DNA of 64,000 bases, from the NCBI GenBank assembly GCA_943787265.1, contig CALSLT010000009.1, positions 248,001 through 312,000 on the forward strand, written 5' to 3'. The notes beneath the pieces are model-generated. The model did no database searches. It was not told where the DNA came from and saw nothing but the letters and a program-made list of their open reading frames with translations. This document shows, in pieces, positions 19,043-27,878 of the stretch (the first letter of the stretch is position 1; every line of letters starts with the position of its first letter). The stretch is from an uncultured Planctomycetaceae bacterium (GTDB taxonomy: Bacteria > Planctomycetota > Planctomycetia > Planctomycetales > Planctomycetaceae). A program made the translations under genes and the position numbers.

Positions 19043-20551
19043 ATGCCTGCGAGAACCGTCTTAATTCTGCTTTTCTGCGTCCTCGGAATGGCGGGCGTCG
19101 GTCAAATGTCGCACGCCGCGAAACGGCCGAACGTTGTCTGGATTGTCGTCGATGATATGTCGGCCAACTTTTCGTGTTACGGAGAGAAAACCATCCAGAC
19201 GCCGTGCGTAGATCAGCTTGCCGAGGAAGGAATTCGTTTCTCGCGGGCCTATGCGACATCGCCGGTCTGCTCAACTTTTCGCTCGGCCATGATCACCGGG
19301 ATGTACCAAACCTCGATCGGTGCACATCACCATCGCAGCGGGCGAGGCGAGCATCGTATTCAGCTCCCAGGTGGCGTTCATCCGGTCCCCGTGCACTTTC
19401 AGAATGCTGGTTACTGGACGTGTATTGGCAGTGGTTTGCCGGGCGTTGATTCCAGCGGCAACTCGACCGAAGCGGATCGGCTCGGCAAGACTGATTACAA
19501 CTTCGACTGGAATGCCAAAATTTACGACAGCCACGATTGGGTGGGGCGAAAGGCCGGGCAGCCGTTCTTCATGCAGGTTCAGCTTCATGGTGGGAAAATT
19601 CGCGGGGCATCCGAAGCTAAGTACGACGCGATCGAAGAACGAATGGTCGCGGAATTTGGCGCCGCGACGGATTCAAACAGCGTGGAGCTGCCGCCGTACT
19701 ATCCTCGGGACCCGGTGATGCTTCGCGATTGGGCGACGTATCTCGACACGGTAAGAATCACTGACCACCACGTCGGACGAGTGATCGACCGGCTGCGAAA
19801 CGAAAGCTTGCTCGACAATACGCTAGTTGTCTTTTTTACGGATCATGGCATCAGCCATGCTCGGGGTAAGCAGTTTCTCTACGACGAAGGCACGCACATT
19901 CCGTTGATCGTTCGCGGTCCGGGTATTGAGCGAAGTCAGCTACGAACGGACCTCGTCGAGCATATTGATGTCGCCGCGTTGTCCCTCGCCGCGGCTGGGA
20001 TTCGGGTTCCTGAGACGATGCAGGGAAGGGATATCCTCTCGCGAGATCACGAGGCGAAACAGGCTGTCTTCGGTGCTCGCGATCGATGTGGCGAGGCGGC
20101 AGATCGGATTCGATCGGTCAGAACCGACCGCTACCTCTACATCAGAAACTTCTATCCTGAACGTCCTCAATTGATGCCGAGCGGCTACAAAGACAGCAAA
20201 CTAATCATCCAGCGTTTACGACAGCTGCACGCTGACGGAAAGCTGAACGCGCTCGCCGCGAAGTTATTGTTTGCACCAACTCGTCCTGCGGAAGAGTTGT
20301 ATCTATACGGCCAGGACCGTTGGCAGACTCAGAACCTGGCAGCCAGCGTTGGCCATGCGGAGGCTCTTGCCATGAACCGCAAGCGTCTCGATCGATGGAT
20401 TGAGGAAACCGACGATCCGGGTCCTGAGACACCCGAAGTCTATGTCCTCGAAACCGAAGACCAAATGAAGTCTACGAGGAACAAAAATTCACGAGAGATC
20501 TACCGCAAAAATGCCGAGCTCTACAAACGCTGGGCCAGCGAAGGAAGATGA
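19043..20551 (+). CDS. Secreted sulfatase with a variant active-site signature
   Basis: The 502-residue protein has a signal peptide ending near SHAA, then PNVVWIVVDDMS with metal-binding Asp pair 37-38. The formylglycine motif is CSTFR (Cys76 to Arg80) followed by SAMITGMYQT. The usual sulfatase motif is C-x-(P/A)-x-R, so position +2 is Thr instead of Pro or Ala. Further landmarks are TDHGISHARGKQFLYDEG and IPLIVRGPG, normal for type I sulfatases. It should hydrolyse sulfate esters, probably on polysaccharides, after formylglycine maturation. It follows the cytochrome/propeller pair on the same strand, 45 bases away. Confidence 0.92.
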   Translation: MPARTVLILLFCVLGMAGVGQMSHAAKRPNVVWIVVDDMSANFSCYGEKTIQTPCVDQLAEEGIRFSRAYATSPVCSTFRSAMITGMYQTSIGAHHHRSGRGEHRIQLPGGVHPVPVHFQNAGYWTCIGSGLPGVDSSGNSTEADRLGKTDYNFDWNAKIYDSHDWVGRKAGQPFFMQVQLHGGKIRGASEAKYDAIEERMVAEFGAATDSNSVELPPYYPRDPVMLRDWATYLDTVRITDHHVGRVIDRLRNESLLDNTLVVFFTDHGISHARGKQFLYDEGTHIPLIVRGPGIERSQLRTDLVEHIDVAALSLAAAGIRVPETMQGRDILSRDHEAKQAVFGARDRCGEAADRIRSVRTDRYLYIRNFYPERPQLMPSGYKDSKLIIQRLRQLHADGKLNALAAKLLFAPTRPAEELYLYGQDRWQTQNLAASVGHAEALAMNRKRLDRWIEETDDPGPETPEVYVLETEDQMKSTRNKNSREIYRKNAELYKRWASEGR

Positions 20552-20797
20552 AAAGTGCTCGACGGTTTCAGCGCTGTACGCATCGTTCGAGTCTGGACAG
20601 GCAATTGGCCAGTCATCGCCCTTTCTGCCGTGTTTACGGTCGCTTCCGGATAAGTCTGGTGGACTCTTCGGAGCAAAACCGGAATCAGGGGGCAGGAAGT
20701 TGACGGTTTCCGACGTTGGTTCACGTCGCGATACCAATCTGTAATCTTGAAACGACATTCTTATTCAAAACACTGAGTGGCTCAGGAACGAAGTTCT

Positions 20798-21862
20798 ATG
20801 AAACGTTTAACGACGATGTGGACACTGGCACTGCTGGTCGCCACAAGCGGGGTGGCCTGCGGACAGGGCGGGCCTCGGCCGAGTGATCTTGGGGCTTCGA
20901 AGCTCGATCTGGGGGAGCCGGGCATTGCCTGGTACACGACTTGGGAATCGGCTCAGGCCGAAGCGAAACGCAGCGGGCGGCCGATCATGTTTGTGGCGGC
21001 GGCGACGCAGTGCCACGGTGTGTCGGGCGTTTTCTGACCAGGCTACACCTCTACGCAGAACGGTCTGTTCGCGTCCAAAGATTTTATCGATGCCTCTCGT
21101 GATTATGTTTGTGTGAGGATCGACTCGTACGAAACGGCAGAACACCAGAAGTACGTCCGCACGTTCCTGGATGGCCGTTTTGAAAACAGCGCGTTTTGCC
21201 TGCTGGCTCCCAATGGCCAGGACTGGCTGACGCGAGCTGGTCGTGGGCCTGAAATGGTGCTTGGGCATCGTTCGTCGGTGATTCAGATGAAGACTGTCGC
21301 GGCGAAGTATCCAGACAGGAAGAATGGGCGTCTGGCACTCGTGCAGGACTTCCATAGCGTTCGGCAGGCGTTGAACGTGGCGTCGGCTGATCAGCGAGTT
21401 CTGGTCATCGTCAGCGGCCCGAAAGAGCAGACTGACGAGCTGCGAATTTCTCTGAAGAGCGTTACCAATGACGAATGCATTGTCGGAAGGTTCCACTTCG
21501 ACTTCGACGAAACCGAAGACTGGCACAAGCAGATCAAAAACGTGAAGGCTGGACCGAGCATTGTCGTCGTCCGTCCCGGCGAGTTCGGCATGGACGGTAC
21601 GGTGATGAATCAACTGCCGTTGGCTGCGGAGAGCTCTGAGATCATCAAGACGCTGCTCGTTGCCAATTCGGAATTCGCAAAGACGACAAAGAAGAAGGTC
21701 TATTCAAGCCACGTCTCAAAGGGCACGAGGCTCGGAATCTACTTCGACAGCGTTGTGCCTTACGGTGAAGACAGAGATGGCGACGGCAAGATCGATCGCC
21801 GAGGCGGGCCTCCACGAGGTGGCAGAAGTGGTGCCCCGTCAGGTCGTCGGCCGACTCAGTAA
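20798..21862 (+). CDS. Candidate selenoprotein: exported thioredoxin-fold protein with in-frame TGA (Sec80)
   Basis: ATG 20798 opens a signal peptide (LALLVATSGVACG). A thioredoxin-like domain follows: WESAQAEAKRSGRPIMFVAAA, then Cys72 in TQCHG, then TGA at 21035-21037 (residue 80), then PGYTS, DYVCVRIDSYE and ENSAFCLLAPNG. The frame continues without another stop for about 275 codons to 21862, and similarity-like composition is kept on both sides. Sixteen bases after the TGA is a bacterial SECIS-type hairpin (21054-21073). Read with Sec, the product is 354 residues with a C-x7-U redox pair. Alternatives are a nonsense mutation or a base error, but other breaks in this window are all insertions, not substitutions. 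The C-terminal Gly/Arg/Pro-rich tail is disordered. Confidence 0.75.
21054..21073 (+). promoter_or_regulatory. Putative bacterial SECIS element
   Basis: The stem pairs CGC (21054-21056) with GCG (21071-21073) and GAAC (21058-21061) with GUUC (21067-21070), leaving one bulged A at 21057 and an apical loop GGUCU (21062-21066). The loop starts 24 bases after the TGA. E. coli fdhF SECIS also has a bulged base on the 5' side and a loop containing GGUCU, and its SelB contacts are the bulge and the loop G-U. Confidence 0.7.
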
Positions 21863-22068
21863 TAACGGAAGATGGGCCAATCGGGATTACGCTGGATGAG
21901 TTTTTGCTTGGTAGAGGCGTTCGTCCATCTCTCCTGAGGAACTTTCGGTCGCGGCGGATGGTTGATTCTGAAGCCGACTCATGCCGGTACGATTTCAGAA
22001 CGCGGTCGGATTCCATAGGCTTTCGGTTGTGCCCGTTTAGCAACCCTCATTCCCCGGGAGCCCTCGCC

Positions 22069-23016
22069 ATGATTTGCCCGCCTCGCGTTACTCCAACTTT
22101 TCTCCGTCGAAGTCTGCTGTTGCTTGGAATTGTTGTCCTGTCGGCTGCCTCAACCAGTGCAGCCGTTGAATTGAAGAAAGACGCCGCCGCGAAAACGGTA
22201 GCCGTCGCCATCAATGGGCGAGACTTTTCGACTTACACATTCGCAGACGCTCAGCCGAAGCCGTACATGTGGCCGGTTCGCGGAGGCGACGGCACGATCA
22301 TCACTCGGCCGATATTTAATGACCGTTCGCAGGGAGACCATCCCCACCATAAAGGTGTGTGGGTCGCTGTTGACGAAGTCGGTGGCGTCAAGTTCTGGGC
22401 TGAGGAAGGCAAGATCGCCAACCGCGGCGTCGAAGTCACCCTTGCCAAAGGCAATCCCGCTCAGATGAAAGTGACGAACGACTGGCTCGACACGGAAGGC
22501 AAAGCGGTCGTCCGGGAAACAACGTTGATCAGCATCTGGGAAAACGGCCTGCTCGGATACGACATTCGATTCACGGCGTCGGGTGATGAGCCCGTTGAAT
22601 TTGGCGATACGAAAGAAGGACTGTTTGGTTTTCGTATGGCAGAGTCCATGAAAGAAAAGGAAGGCGGACGGGTCGTTAACGCTGAAGGAGCAAAAGGAAC
22701 GGTCGACTGTTGGGGCAAGCCGACAGGCTGGATCGATTACAGCGGCGAAGTGGATGGCAAGACATTCGGAGTTGCCTTGTTCGATCACCCTCTCAATTTT
22801 CGTCCGTCACGTTACCACGTGCGAAACTACGGACTGTTCTCGATCAGTCCGTTCGGCGAGCGAGCTTACACGAACAAGAAACGGCCAGCTCAGCCGTACT
22901 TCCTCTTCCCGGAAAAGGAACTTCGACTGCGGTACGCGTTGTTCGTCCATGATGGCGACACCGCGTCAGCGAAGGTGGGGAAGGTGTACCTCGATTACCT
23001 TGAATCCGGAATGTAA
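22069..23016 (+). CDS. Secreted PmoA-like (DUF6807) protein
   Basis: The 315-residue protein starts at ATG 22069 (MICPPRVTPTFLRR) with a signal peptide ending about STSAA. Diagnostic stretches are KPYMWPVRGGDGTIITRP, DHPHHKGVWVAVDEV and HVRNYGLFSISPFG, matching the family named methane oxygenase PmoA-like in planctomycetes. The HPHHKG cluster is a likely metal- or substrate-binding site. The reaction is unknown; these proteins occur with sulfatases and sugar-oxidising enzymes, as here. A strong terminator follows 25 bases after the stop. Confidence 0.85.
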   Translation: MICPPRVTPTFLRRSLLLLGIVVLSAASTSAAVELKKDAAAKTVAVAINGRDFSTYTFADAQPKPYMWPVRGGDGTIITRPIFNDRSQGDHPHHKGVWVAVDEVGGVKFWAEEGKIANRGVEVTLAKGNPAQMKVTNDWLDTEGKAVVRETTLISIWENGLLGYDIRFTASGDEPVEFGDTKEGLFGFRMAESMKEKEGGRVVNAEGAKGTVDCWGKPTGWIDYSGEVDGKTFGVALFDHPLNFRPSRYHVRNYGLFSISPFGERAYTNKKRPAQPYFLFPEKELRLRYALFVHDGDTASAKVGKVYLDYLESGM

Positions 23017-23040
23017 CGTTTCGGCAGTTTGAATCATGCA

Positions 23041-23080
23041 GAACCCGACTGATTGACTTCAGTCGGGTTCTGTTTTTTTA
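23041..23080 (+). terminator. Intrinsic terminator after the PmoA-like gene
   Basis: GAACCCGACT (23041-23050) pairs with AGTCGGGTTC (23061-23070) around a 10-base loop, followed by TGTTTTTTT. The stem is perfect over 10 pairs. Confidence 0.88.
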
Positions 23081-23474
23081 TAGAGGTGCAGCGAAAATGT
23101 TTCTCGGCAGACGGCTCACCTGACTGACTGATACGTCTTCACGCGACAGGCGACCGGGAATCGGCCATACGTGACATATCCGTTCGCAGTGTCACGAAAC
23201 GCGGCGCGTGAACGAGCGGTTCCCCAGGTCCGACCGGGACTAATACGCATCGCCGGTACGGCTGGAGCAATGGTGAGCAGCTCAGTCTTAACCCGACATT
23301 TTCAGAGTGATTGCCAGCGCGTTTCGCGAACCAGGGTCGATACTTGGGGTGCACCACGATACGCAACTCCGAGTCACTTCAACTGGTCAGCTTACTTGGC
23401 GCCAGCTCAAACGCTCGAGATCGCGTATCCAGAAAGACACACCGCAACTTTGATTCGCCCCTGGAGTCGTCACC
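23081..23474. other. Intergenic region, nothing clear
   Basis: No frame here has a ribosome site or recognisable product. It may carry the promoter of the gene at 23475. No repeat or hairpin was noticed. Confidence 0.35.
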
Positions 23475-23963
23475 TTGAGCCACTCTCATCTCGTCGTTCA
23501 ACATCTCATGAAGCAGATGGAATCCTGGCAGCCTGGCCAGAACCGTCGGGACTCGCGTCCTGCATGGTTGACCGGGTTGATCGAGGAGTTTGCTGATATT
23601 TTTGAGCCTCTCACTGGCGTCGCCCGAGTCGGTTTTGACTGCCGTCTTGAAGAAGACTGCTGGGTCGCAAGAATGTATCTGGGAGCCACGGAAATCGTCG
23701 GCGGCCCGCGCGACGGTCAGACTCAGGCCATGCCCTTCGAGCTTGACCTGCATCGGCTGATCAACCGGTTCAGTGACGTTGAAGAATTCTTCTGGAGCGT
23801 ATTTCCAGAGTCCGCTGCCGACATCGACGAGGCACAGGCTTACGTCACGGTCAGTGGTAAAGTCGACGACAACGCCGTGCGATTCCATCTGTTCGCGGTG
23901 TCCCCCGACGACGTTGGGCCGGGCATGCGAGTTTATCCTGATGGGCACTTCGATCCGGTTTGA
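23475..23963 (+). CDS. Hypothetical protein
   Basis: The 162-residue protein appears to start at TTG 23475, with GGAG ten bases upstream; the next in-frame ATG is twelve codons in. It has no signal peptide or membrane segment and is acidic. Features include GLIEEFADIFEPLTGVARVGFDCRLEEDCW, LGATEIVGGPRDGQ and FELDLHRLINRFSDVEEFFW, which look like a globular alpha/beta protein. I do not recognise the family. It lies alone between two terminators, so it is probably its own unit. Confidence 0.6.
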   Translation: MSHSHLVVQHLMKQMESWQPGQNRRDSRPAWLTGLIEEFADIFEPLTGVARVGFDCRLEEDCWVARMYLGATEIVGGPRDGQTQAMPFELDLHRLINRFSDVEEFFWSVFPESAADIDEAQAYVTVSGKVDDNAVRFHLFAVSPDDVGPGMRVYPDGHFDPV

Positions 23964-24167
23964 TCCGCGCGTGCATCTCTCTGCTTCGGTTTTCTGCACT
24001 GCATGCCAGACGTTGCATCTCCTTCCGAATCGCTTCGCCTCGATTTGGGTCAAGCCGCTATGAGCTGTCCACTCCTACGGTCGTAACGTTTTGTCAGGCA
24101 GTAGAGATATGAAAAGTTGCTGACGTATTGCTGACAGGAAGTGCGTCTCCAGTACTTCACTTCGCAG

Positions 24168-24196
24168 AAAAAGCCCGCCACATTGGCGGGCTTTTT
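24168..24196 (+). terminator. Intrinsic terminator
   Basis: AAAAAGCCCGCC (24168-24179) pairs with GGCGGGCTTTTT (24185-24196) around a 5-base loop. The A/T flanks make it work on both strands. It ends the unit at 23475-23963. Confidence 0.88.
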
Positions 24197-24278
24197 CTAT
24201 TTCTACGCGCAACCTGCTGTGTCAACCGGCGGTTAACGGGTGCTAGACTTTACGTCGATCACCAAAGGAACCGACGAG

Positions 24279-25960
24279 ATGCATCTCAGCGGCTTGTTTA
24301 GAAATCGATTCAACTTCGGAAATCGCGCACGGTTTGCCCAGGAGCGTTGGGGCGGACTGTCTTCTCGCCGTGCGTCTCGACGCAGCTGGCAGACAGAGCA
24401 ACTGGAATGCCGCCTTCTGCTGACGGCATCGCCAAACGGCGACAATCTCCGCACGTACCGACTCGCGGTGGCCGCAACGGAAGAGTACACCGCGTTCTTC
24501 GGCGACAATCGCACGGCGGCTCAACAGGCAATTGTCAGTTCGGTGGCCACGTTTAACGAGATTCTGAATCGTGAGCTGAACGTCCACCTCGATCTGATTA
24601 TGGACCTCGACATTATCTTCGGGGGCGACCACTCCAACGGCTGACCCGTTCAGCTACGAATCTTAGTTCTGACGGTTCTGGCGCAGAACCAGACGCTGCT
24701 TGGATTCCGTAATCGGGCCTGCGAACTACGACGTCGGGCACGTCTTCGGGACATTTGCAGGCAAGGCGGCCTGGCGACGCTCAATTCGGTAGGCATCGAC
24801 CGGACCAAAGCTCAAGGTGCGTCCGGAACCTCCAGCCCGACCGGTTCGGGCTTCGACCTGCTGGCGATCCACGAGATTCGGTCATCAGTTCGGAGCGACT
24901 CATACATTCAACGGTACTGCCGATGCTTCCGCTCGAAACGGGGCCACCGCGTACGAACCCGGCAGCGGTTCGACCATCATGTCTTACGCGGGAATCCTGC
25001 CACCCGTTTTTCCAGGAGCCTCCGTTCGGCAATAACCTGCAGAACGACCCGGACGACTACTTTCACGCCGGCAGCATCGACCAGATCGTGTCGCATCTTG
25101 AGAACCTGGATACCGCAGGCGTCGGCACGATCACTGCCGCCGTGAATCAGGTTCCAACCGTAAACGCCGGTGCCGATTTCACGATTCCCGCCGGCACGCC
25201 GTTCACCCTTTCCGCAACGGGCAGCGACGCCGACGGCGACGCGCTGTCTTCTACAACTTCGAGCAGTTCGACGTCGGGGCTTGCGCAGGACGTCGACCCG
25301 CTCGATGCCAGACAACGGCTCCAGTCCGTCTGTTTCGTTCGTTCGTGCCGGCCGTCGCGGCTGCCGAATCGGGCACCTTCACGCGAGCCTGTTCCCTCAA
25401 CTCGGTGACATCCTGAACGGCCTTGGAGAAATTTCATCGGGGCCACTTTCGGTGACGAAAGGCGAGCAGCTTCCGTCGACGACTCGCGTCGCTCAACTTC
25501 CGCGCCACGGCTCGTGACCACCGAGGCGGCACGCACTGGCGATGACGTTCTGATCAGCGTTGTCGATACCGGCTCGATCTTCGAATTCACCAATCTGAAT
25601 TCGGCATCGACTCTTATCGGAGGAGCCAGTCAGGAACTTACCTGGGCGGTCGCCGGCACCACGGCCAACGGAATCAACGTCAGCGATGTTGAGATTCTGC
25701 TTTCGACCGACGGCGGCCTGACATTTCCAACATCGCTGGTGACCACGCCCAACGACGGCTCACACACGCTCAATCTGCCGAACATCGATACGACGACCGC
25801 CAGATTTCAGATCAAGGCCTTCGACAACATTTTCTTCGACATCACCGACGCCAATGTCACGATCGCCGCCAACGCCGCAGCACCGGGTGTTTCGGTCGTC
25901 GAATCCGGAGGCGGGACGTCCGTCGCTGAGGTGTCGAGTATTGGAACAGCCACGACACTA
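24279..25960 (+). pseudogene. Reprolysin-like metalloprotease domain, broken by many +1 shifts
   Basis: ATG 24279 has AAAGGA upstream. The N-terminus carries LECRLLLTA, the LEPR-XLL-type motif of giant planctomycete exported proteins, then the protease start TYRLAVAATEEYTAFFGD. The frame stops at 24644, but the family continues in shifting frames: [54 protein letters not shown], then [15 protein letters not shown] (zinc motif HExxHxxGxxH near 24870-24902), [34 protein letters not shown] and NFEQFDVG. Every junction I resolved is repaired by removing one base or, at two places, two. Likely a secreted Zn protease whose sequence is corrupted; true decay is the alternative. It continues into the RTX part. 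Confidence 0.75.
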
Positions 25961-27848
25961 CACGCTTGCGTTGAATACGGTTCCGGCCAGTGCCGTAGAG
26001 CTGACCGTCACTGGTGATGACGACGTTCTGGTCAGTACAGACGGTTCGACATTCAGTTCGTCGATTACGCTTTCAGTGTCCGATGCGTCGTCTCAGACAA
26101 TCCACTTGCGAGCGTTCAACGACGCCGACGTCGAGGGGACTCACACAGGCACGATCACCCAGACTGTCTCTGCAAGTTCGGACGCGAATTACCCGGTGGG
26201 GCTGTTAATCAATCGCGTGATCTCGACAGTGATCGATGACGAACGAACGCCTCTTGTGGCTGTCGATTTGCAAGCTGCCGGCGGAACAGTTCCCGCCAAC
26301 TGGACCGAGATCAACCAGTCCGATGGTGTCTTCTCCGCAACGACCTTCAGCAATTTGATTCGAGAAGATGGCTCTGCCACAACAATTGACCTCACCGTCG
26401 GCCCAACTACTTCACAAGGAAACTCCTTCGGACCATCCGATCCGGACAGCGAGACGGTCCCGATTCACACTCCTTCACTGGATGACGCTGGAGGCGTACT
26501 TGGTTGGACAAAGGGTAGCGCAAATACTGTTCTGTCCAACTGGAGTGGCTTGACGCCGAGTGAAAAATACAACGTCTACGTCCTGGTTGCTGAACGGTTC
26601 GGCGGCGGCACCGACATCAACCACACCGTTACCATTCTTGGCGACGGAAGCGACGATCCAACTCCGTTTACACAGACGACGACTGGTTTTGGCGGCGAGC
26701 TGCAGATCAACAATCAACAGGGCGACGACGCGCAGGCTCTTGAGGATTTCGCGCTGACGGTTACGGCAGATTCATCCGGCGAAATTGACGTCCAACTTTT
26801 TCGTGATGATGGAGTCAGTTCAAACATTATCTACATCGGTGCCGTCGCGATTCAGCAGGCGGTCACCCCGACCAGCGAGCCGCCGATCGTCGATGTTGTG
26901 TCGTTTAACAGTGGGACGGGCGAGTTGAGCGTCAACGCCGGAGCGACAGACAGCGTCTCGATCAGCGCACTCAACGGAGCCGCTGGAACGGTCGTCGTTC
27001 AAATCAACGGTGTTGCCAACACGCAGTTTGGAACAGTGGCTCCCAGCACCGTCCAGACGATCGTGGTCAACGGTGGCTCGGGCGACAATCTCGTCGACCT
27101 GAGCACGGTCGGGAGTCGAGACTTCACGAACGCAGGCGGAGTTGGCGTTACCCTGCTCGGCGGCGCCGGAAACGACACGATTTCCGGATCGGAATTCGCT
27201 GACAACATTGATGGCGAAGCGGGTGATGACTTCATTCAGGGTGGCTCGGGCAGCGACATGCTGGTCGGGGGCGCGGATGACGACACGATTTACGGCGGCA
27301 GCGGAGCGGACAACGCTGATGGCGGATTGGGGAATGACTCGATCCTCGGAAACTCCGGCAAAGACACACTCCTCGGAAACGACGGAGCAGACATCATCGT
27401 TGGAGGCGGCGGACGGGATTCAATCCGCGGTGGAAATGGTGCGGACATCATCCGAGGCAACCGTGGGCCAGACAGTCTTTTCGGAGAAGCCGGCGACGAC
27501 ACCATCTCTGGTGGCACCGGGAAAGACTCGATTTCAGGTGGCGACGACGATGATAGCCTTGTCGGAAACGGCGGATCAGACGGCATCAATGCGGGGGCCG
27601 GTGCTGACATCGTCAAGGGACTCGGTGGCGTCGACACAATTCTGGGGCTTACCGGAAACGACACGCTCAACGGTGGTGCGGCGGGCGACGTCCTGATTGG
27701 CGGTGACGACGACGACGATCTGACCGGAGCCGGCGGCACTGACACTCTTGCTGGCGGCGAAGATGCGGGCGATACCTTCGACGATAACGGAGAAATCGAC
27801 GAGCTGTTTACCGAGAGCATGTTTGCGGCGTTGCTCTCACTGGCGTAG
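25854..27848 (+). CDS. C-terminal part of the same protein: Ig/Calx-beta-like domains and RTX calcium-binding repeats
   Basis: This frame is open from 25854, but family-like sequence begins only near 25955 (YTLALNTVPASAVELTVTGDDD), one base shifted from the preceding segment. It holds a Calx-beta-like unit, a carbohydrate-binding-like domain (GGVLGWTKGSANTVLSNWSG), a linker, and from about 27150 to 27790 roughly twenty nonapeptide repeats of the form GGxGxDxhx, such as GGAGNDTIS, GGSGSDMLV and GEAGDDTIS. These bind calcium in a beta-roll and are typical of proteins exported by type I secretion. It should be read together with 24279-25960 as one large secreted protease; no independent start is claimed. 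Confidence 0.85.
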   Translation: MSRSPPTPQHRVFRSSNPEAGRPSLRCRVLEQPRHYTLALNTVPASAVELTVTGDDDVLVSTDGSTFSSSITLSVSDASSQTIHLRAFNDADVEGTHTGTITQTVSASSDANYPVGLLINRVISTVIDDERTPLVAVDLQAAGGTVPANWTEINQSDGVFSATTFSNLIREDGSATTIDLTVGPTTSQGNSFGPSDPDSETVPIHTPSLDDAGGVLGWTKGSANTVLSNWSGLTPSEKYNVYVLVAERFGGGTDINHTVTILGDGSDDPTPFTQTTTGFGGELQINNQQGDDAQALEDFALTVTADSSGEIDVQLFRDDGVSSNIIYIGAVAIQQAVTPTSEPPIVDVVSFNSGTGELSVNAGATDSVSISALNGAAGTVVVQINGVANTQFGTVAPSTVQTIVVNGGSGDNLVDLSTVGSRDFTNAGGVGVTLLGGAGNDTISGSEFADNIDGEAGDDFIQGGSGSDMLVGGADDDTIYGGSGADNADGGLGNDSILGNSGKDTLLGNDGADIIVGGGGRDSIRGGNGADIIRGNRGPDSLFGEAGDDTISGGTGKDSISGGDDDDSLVGNGGSDGINAGAGADIVKGLGGVDTILGLTGNDTLNGGAAGDVLIGGDDDDDLTGAGGTDTLAGGEDAGDTFDDNGEIDELFTESMFAALLSLA

Positions 27849-27878
27849 TTGCAGCAAAGAAGGCTGGCCGCCTCTGAG

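Noticed and set aside
20807-21613. 268-codon minus-strand frame across the TGA gene
   Set aside because: It lies antisense to the thioredoxin-like gene, has Arg/His-rich composition and no ribosome site. The plus frame has a signal peptide and a fold on both sides of the TGA.
22150-22788. 212-codon minus-strand frame
   Set aside because: It is antisense to the PmoA-like gene, which has a signal peptide and diagnostic motifs; the antisense frame has neither.
24660-24680. In-frame TAG and TGA in the reprolysin gene as possible recoding sites
   Set aside because: The family sequence resumes in other frames with single-base removals, so these stops are by-products of frameshifts, not recoding.
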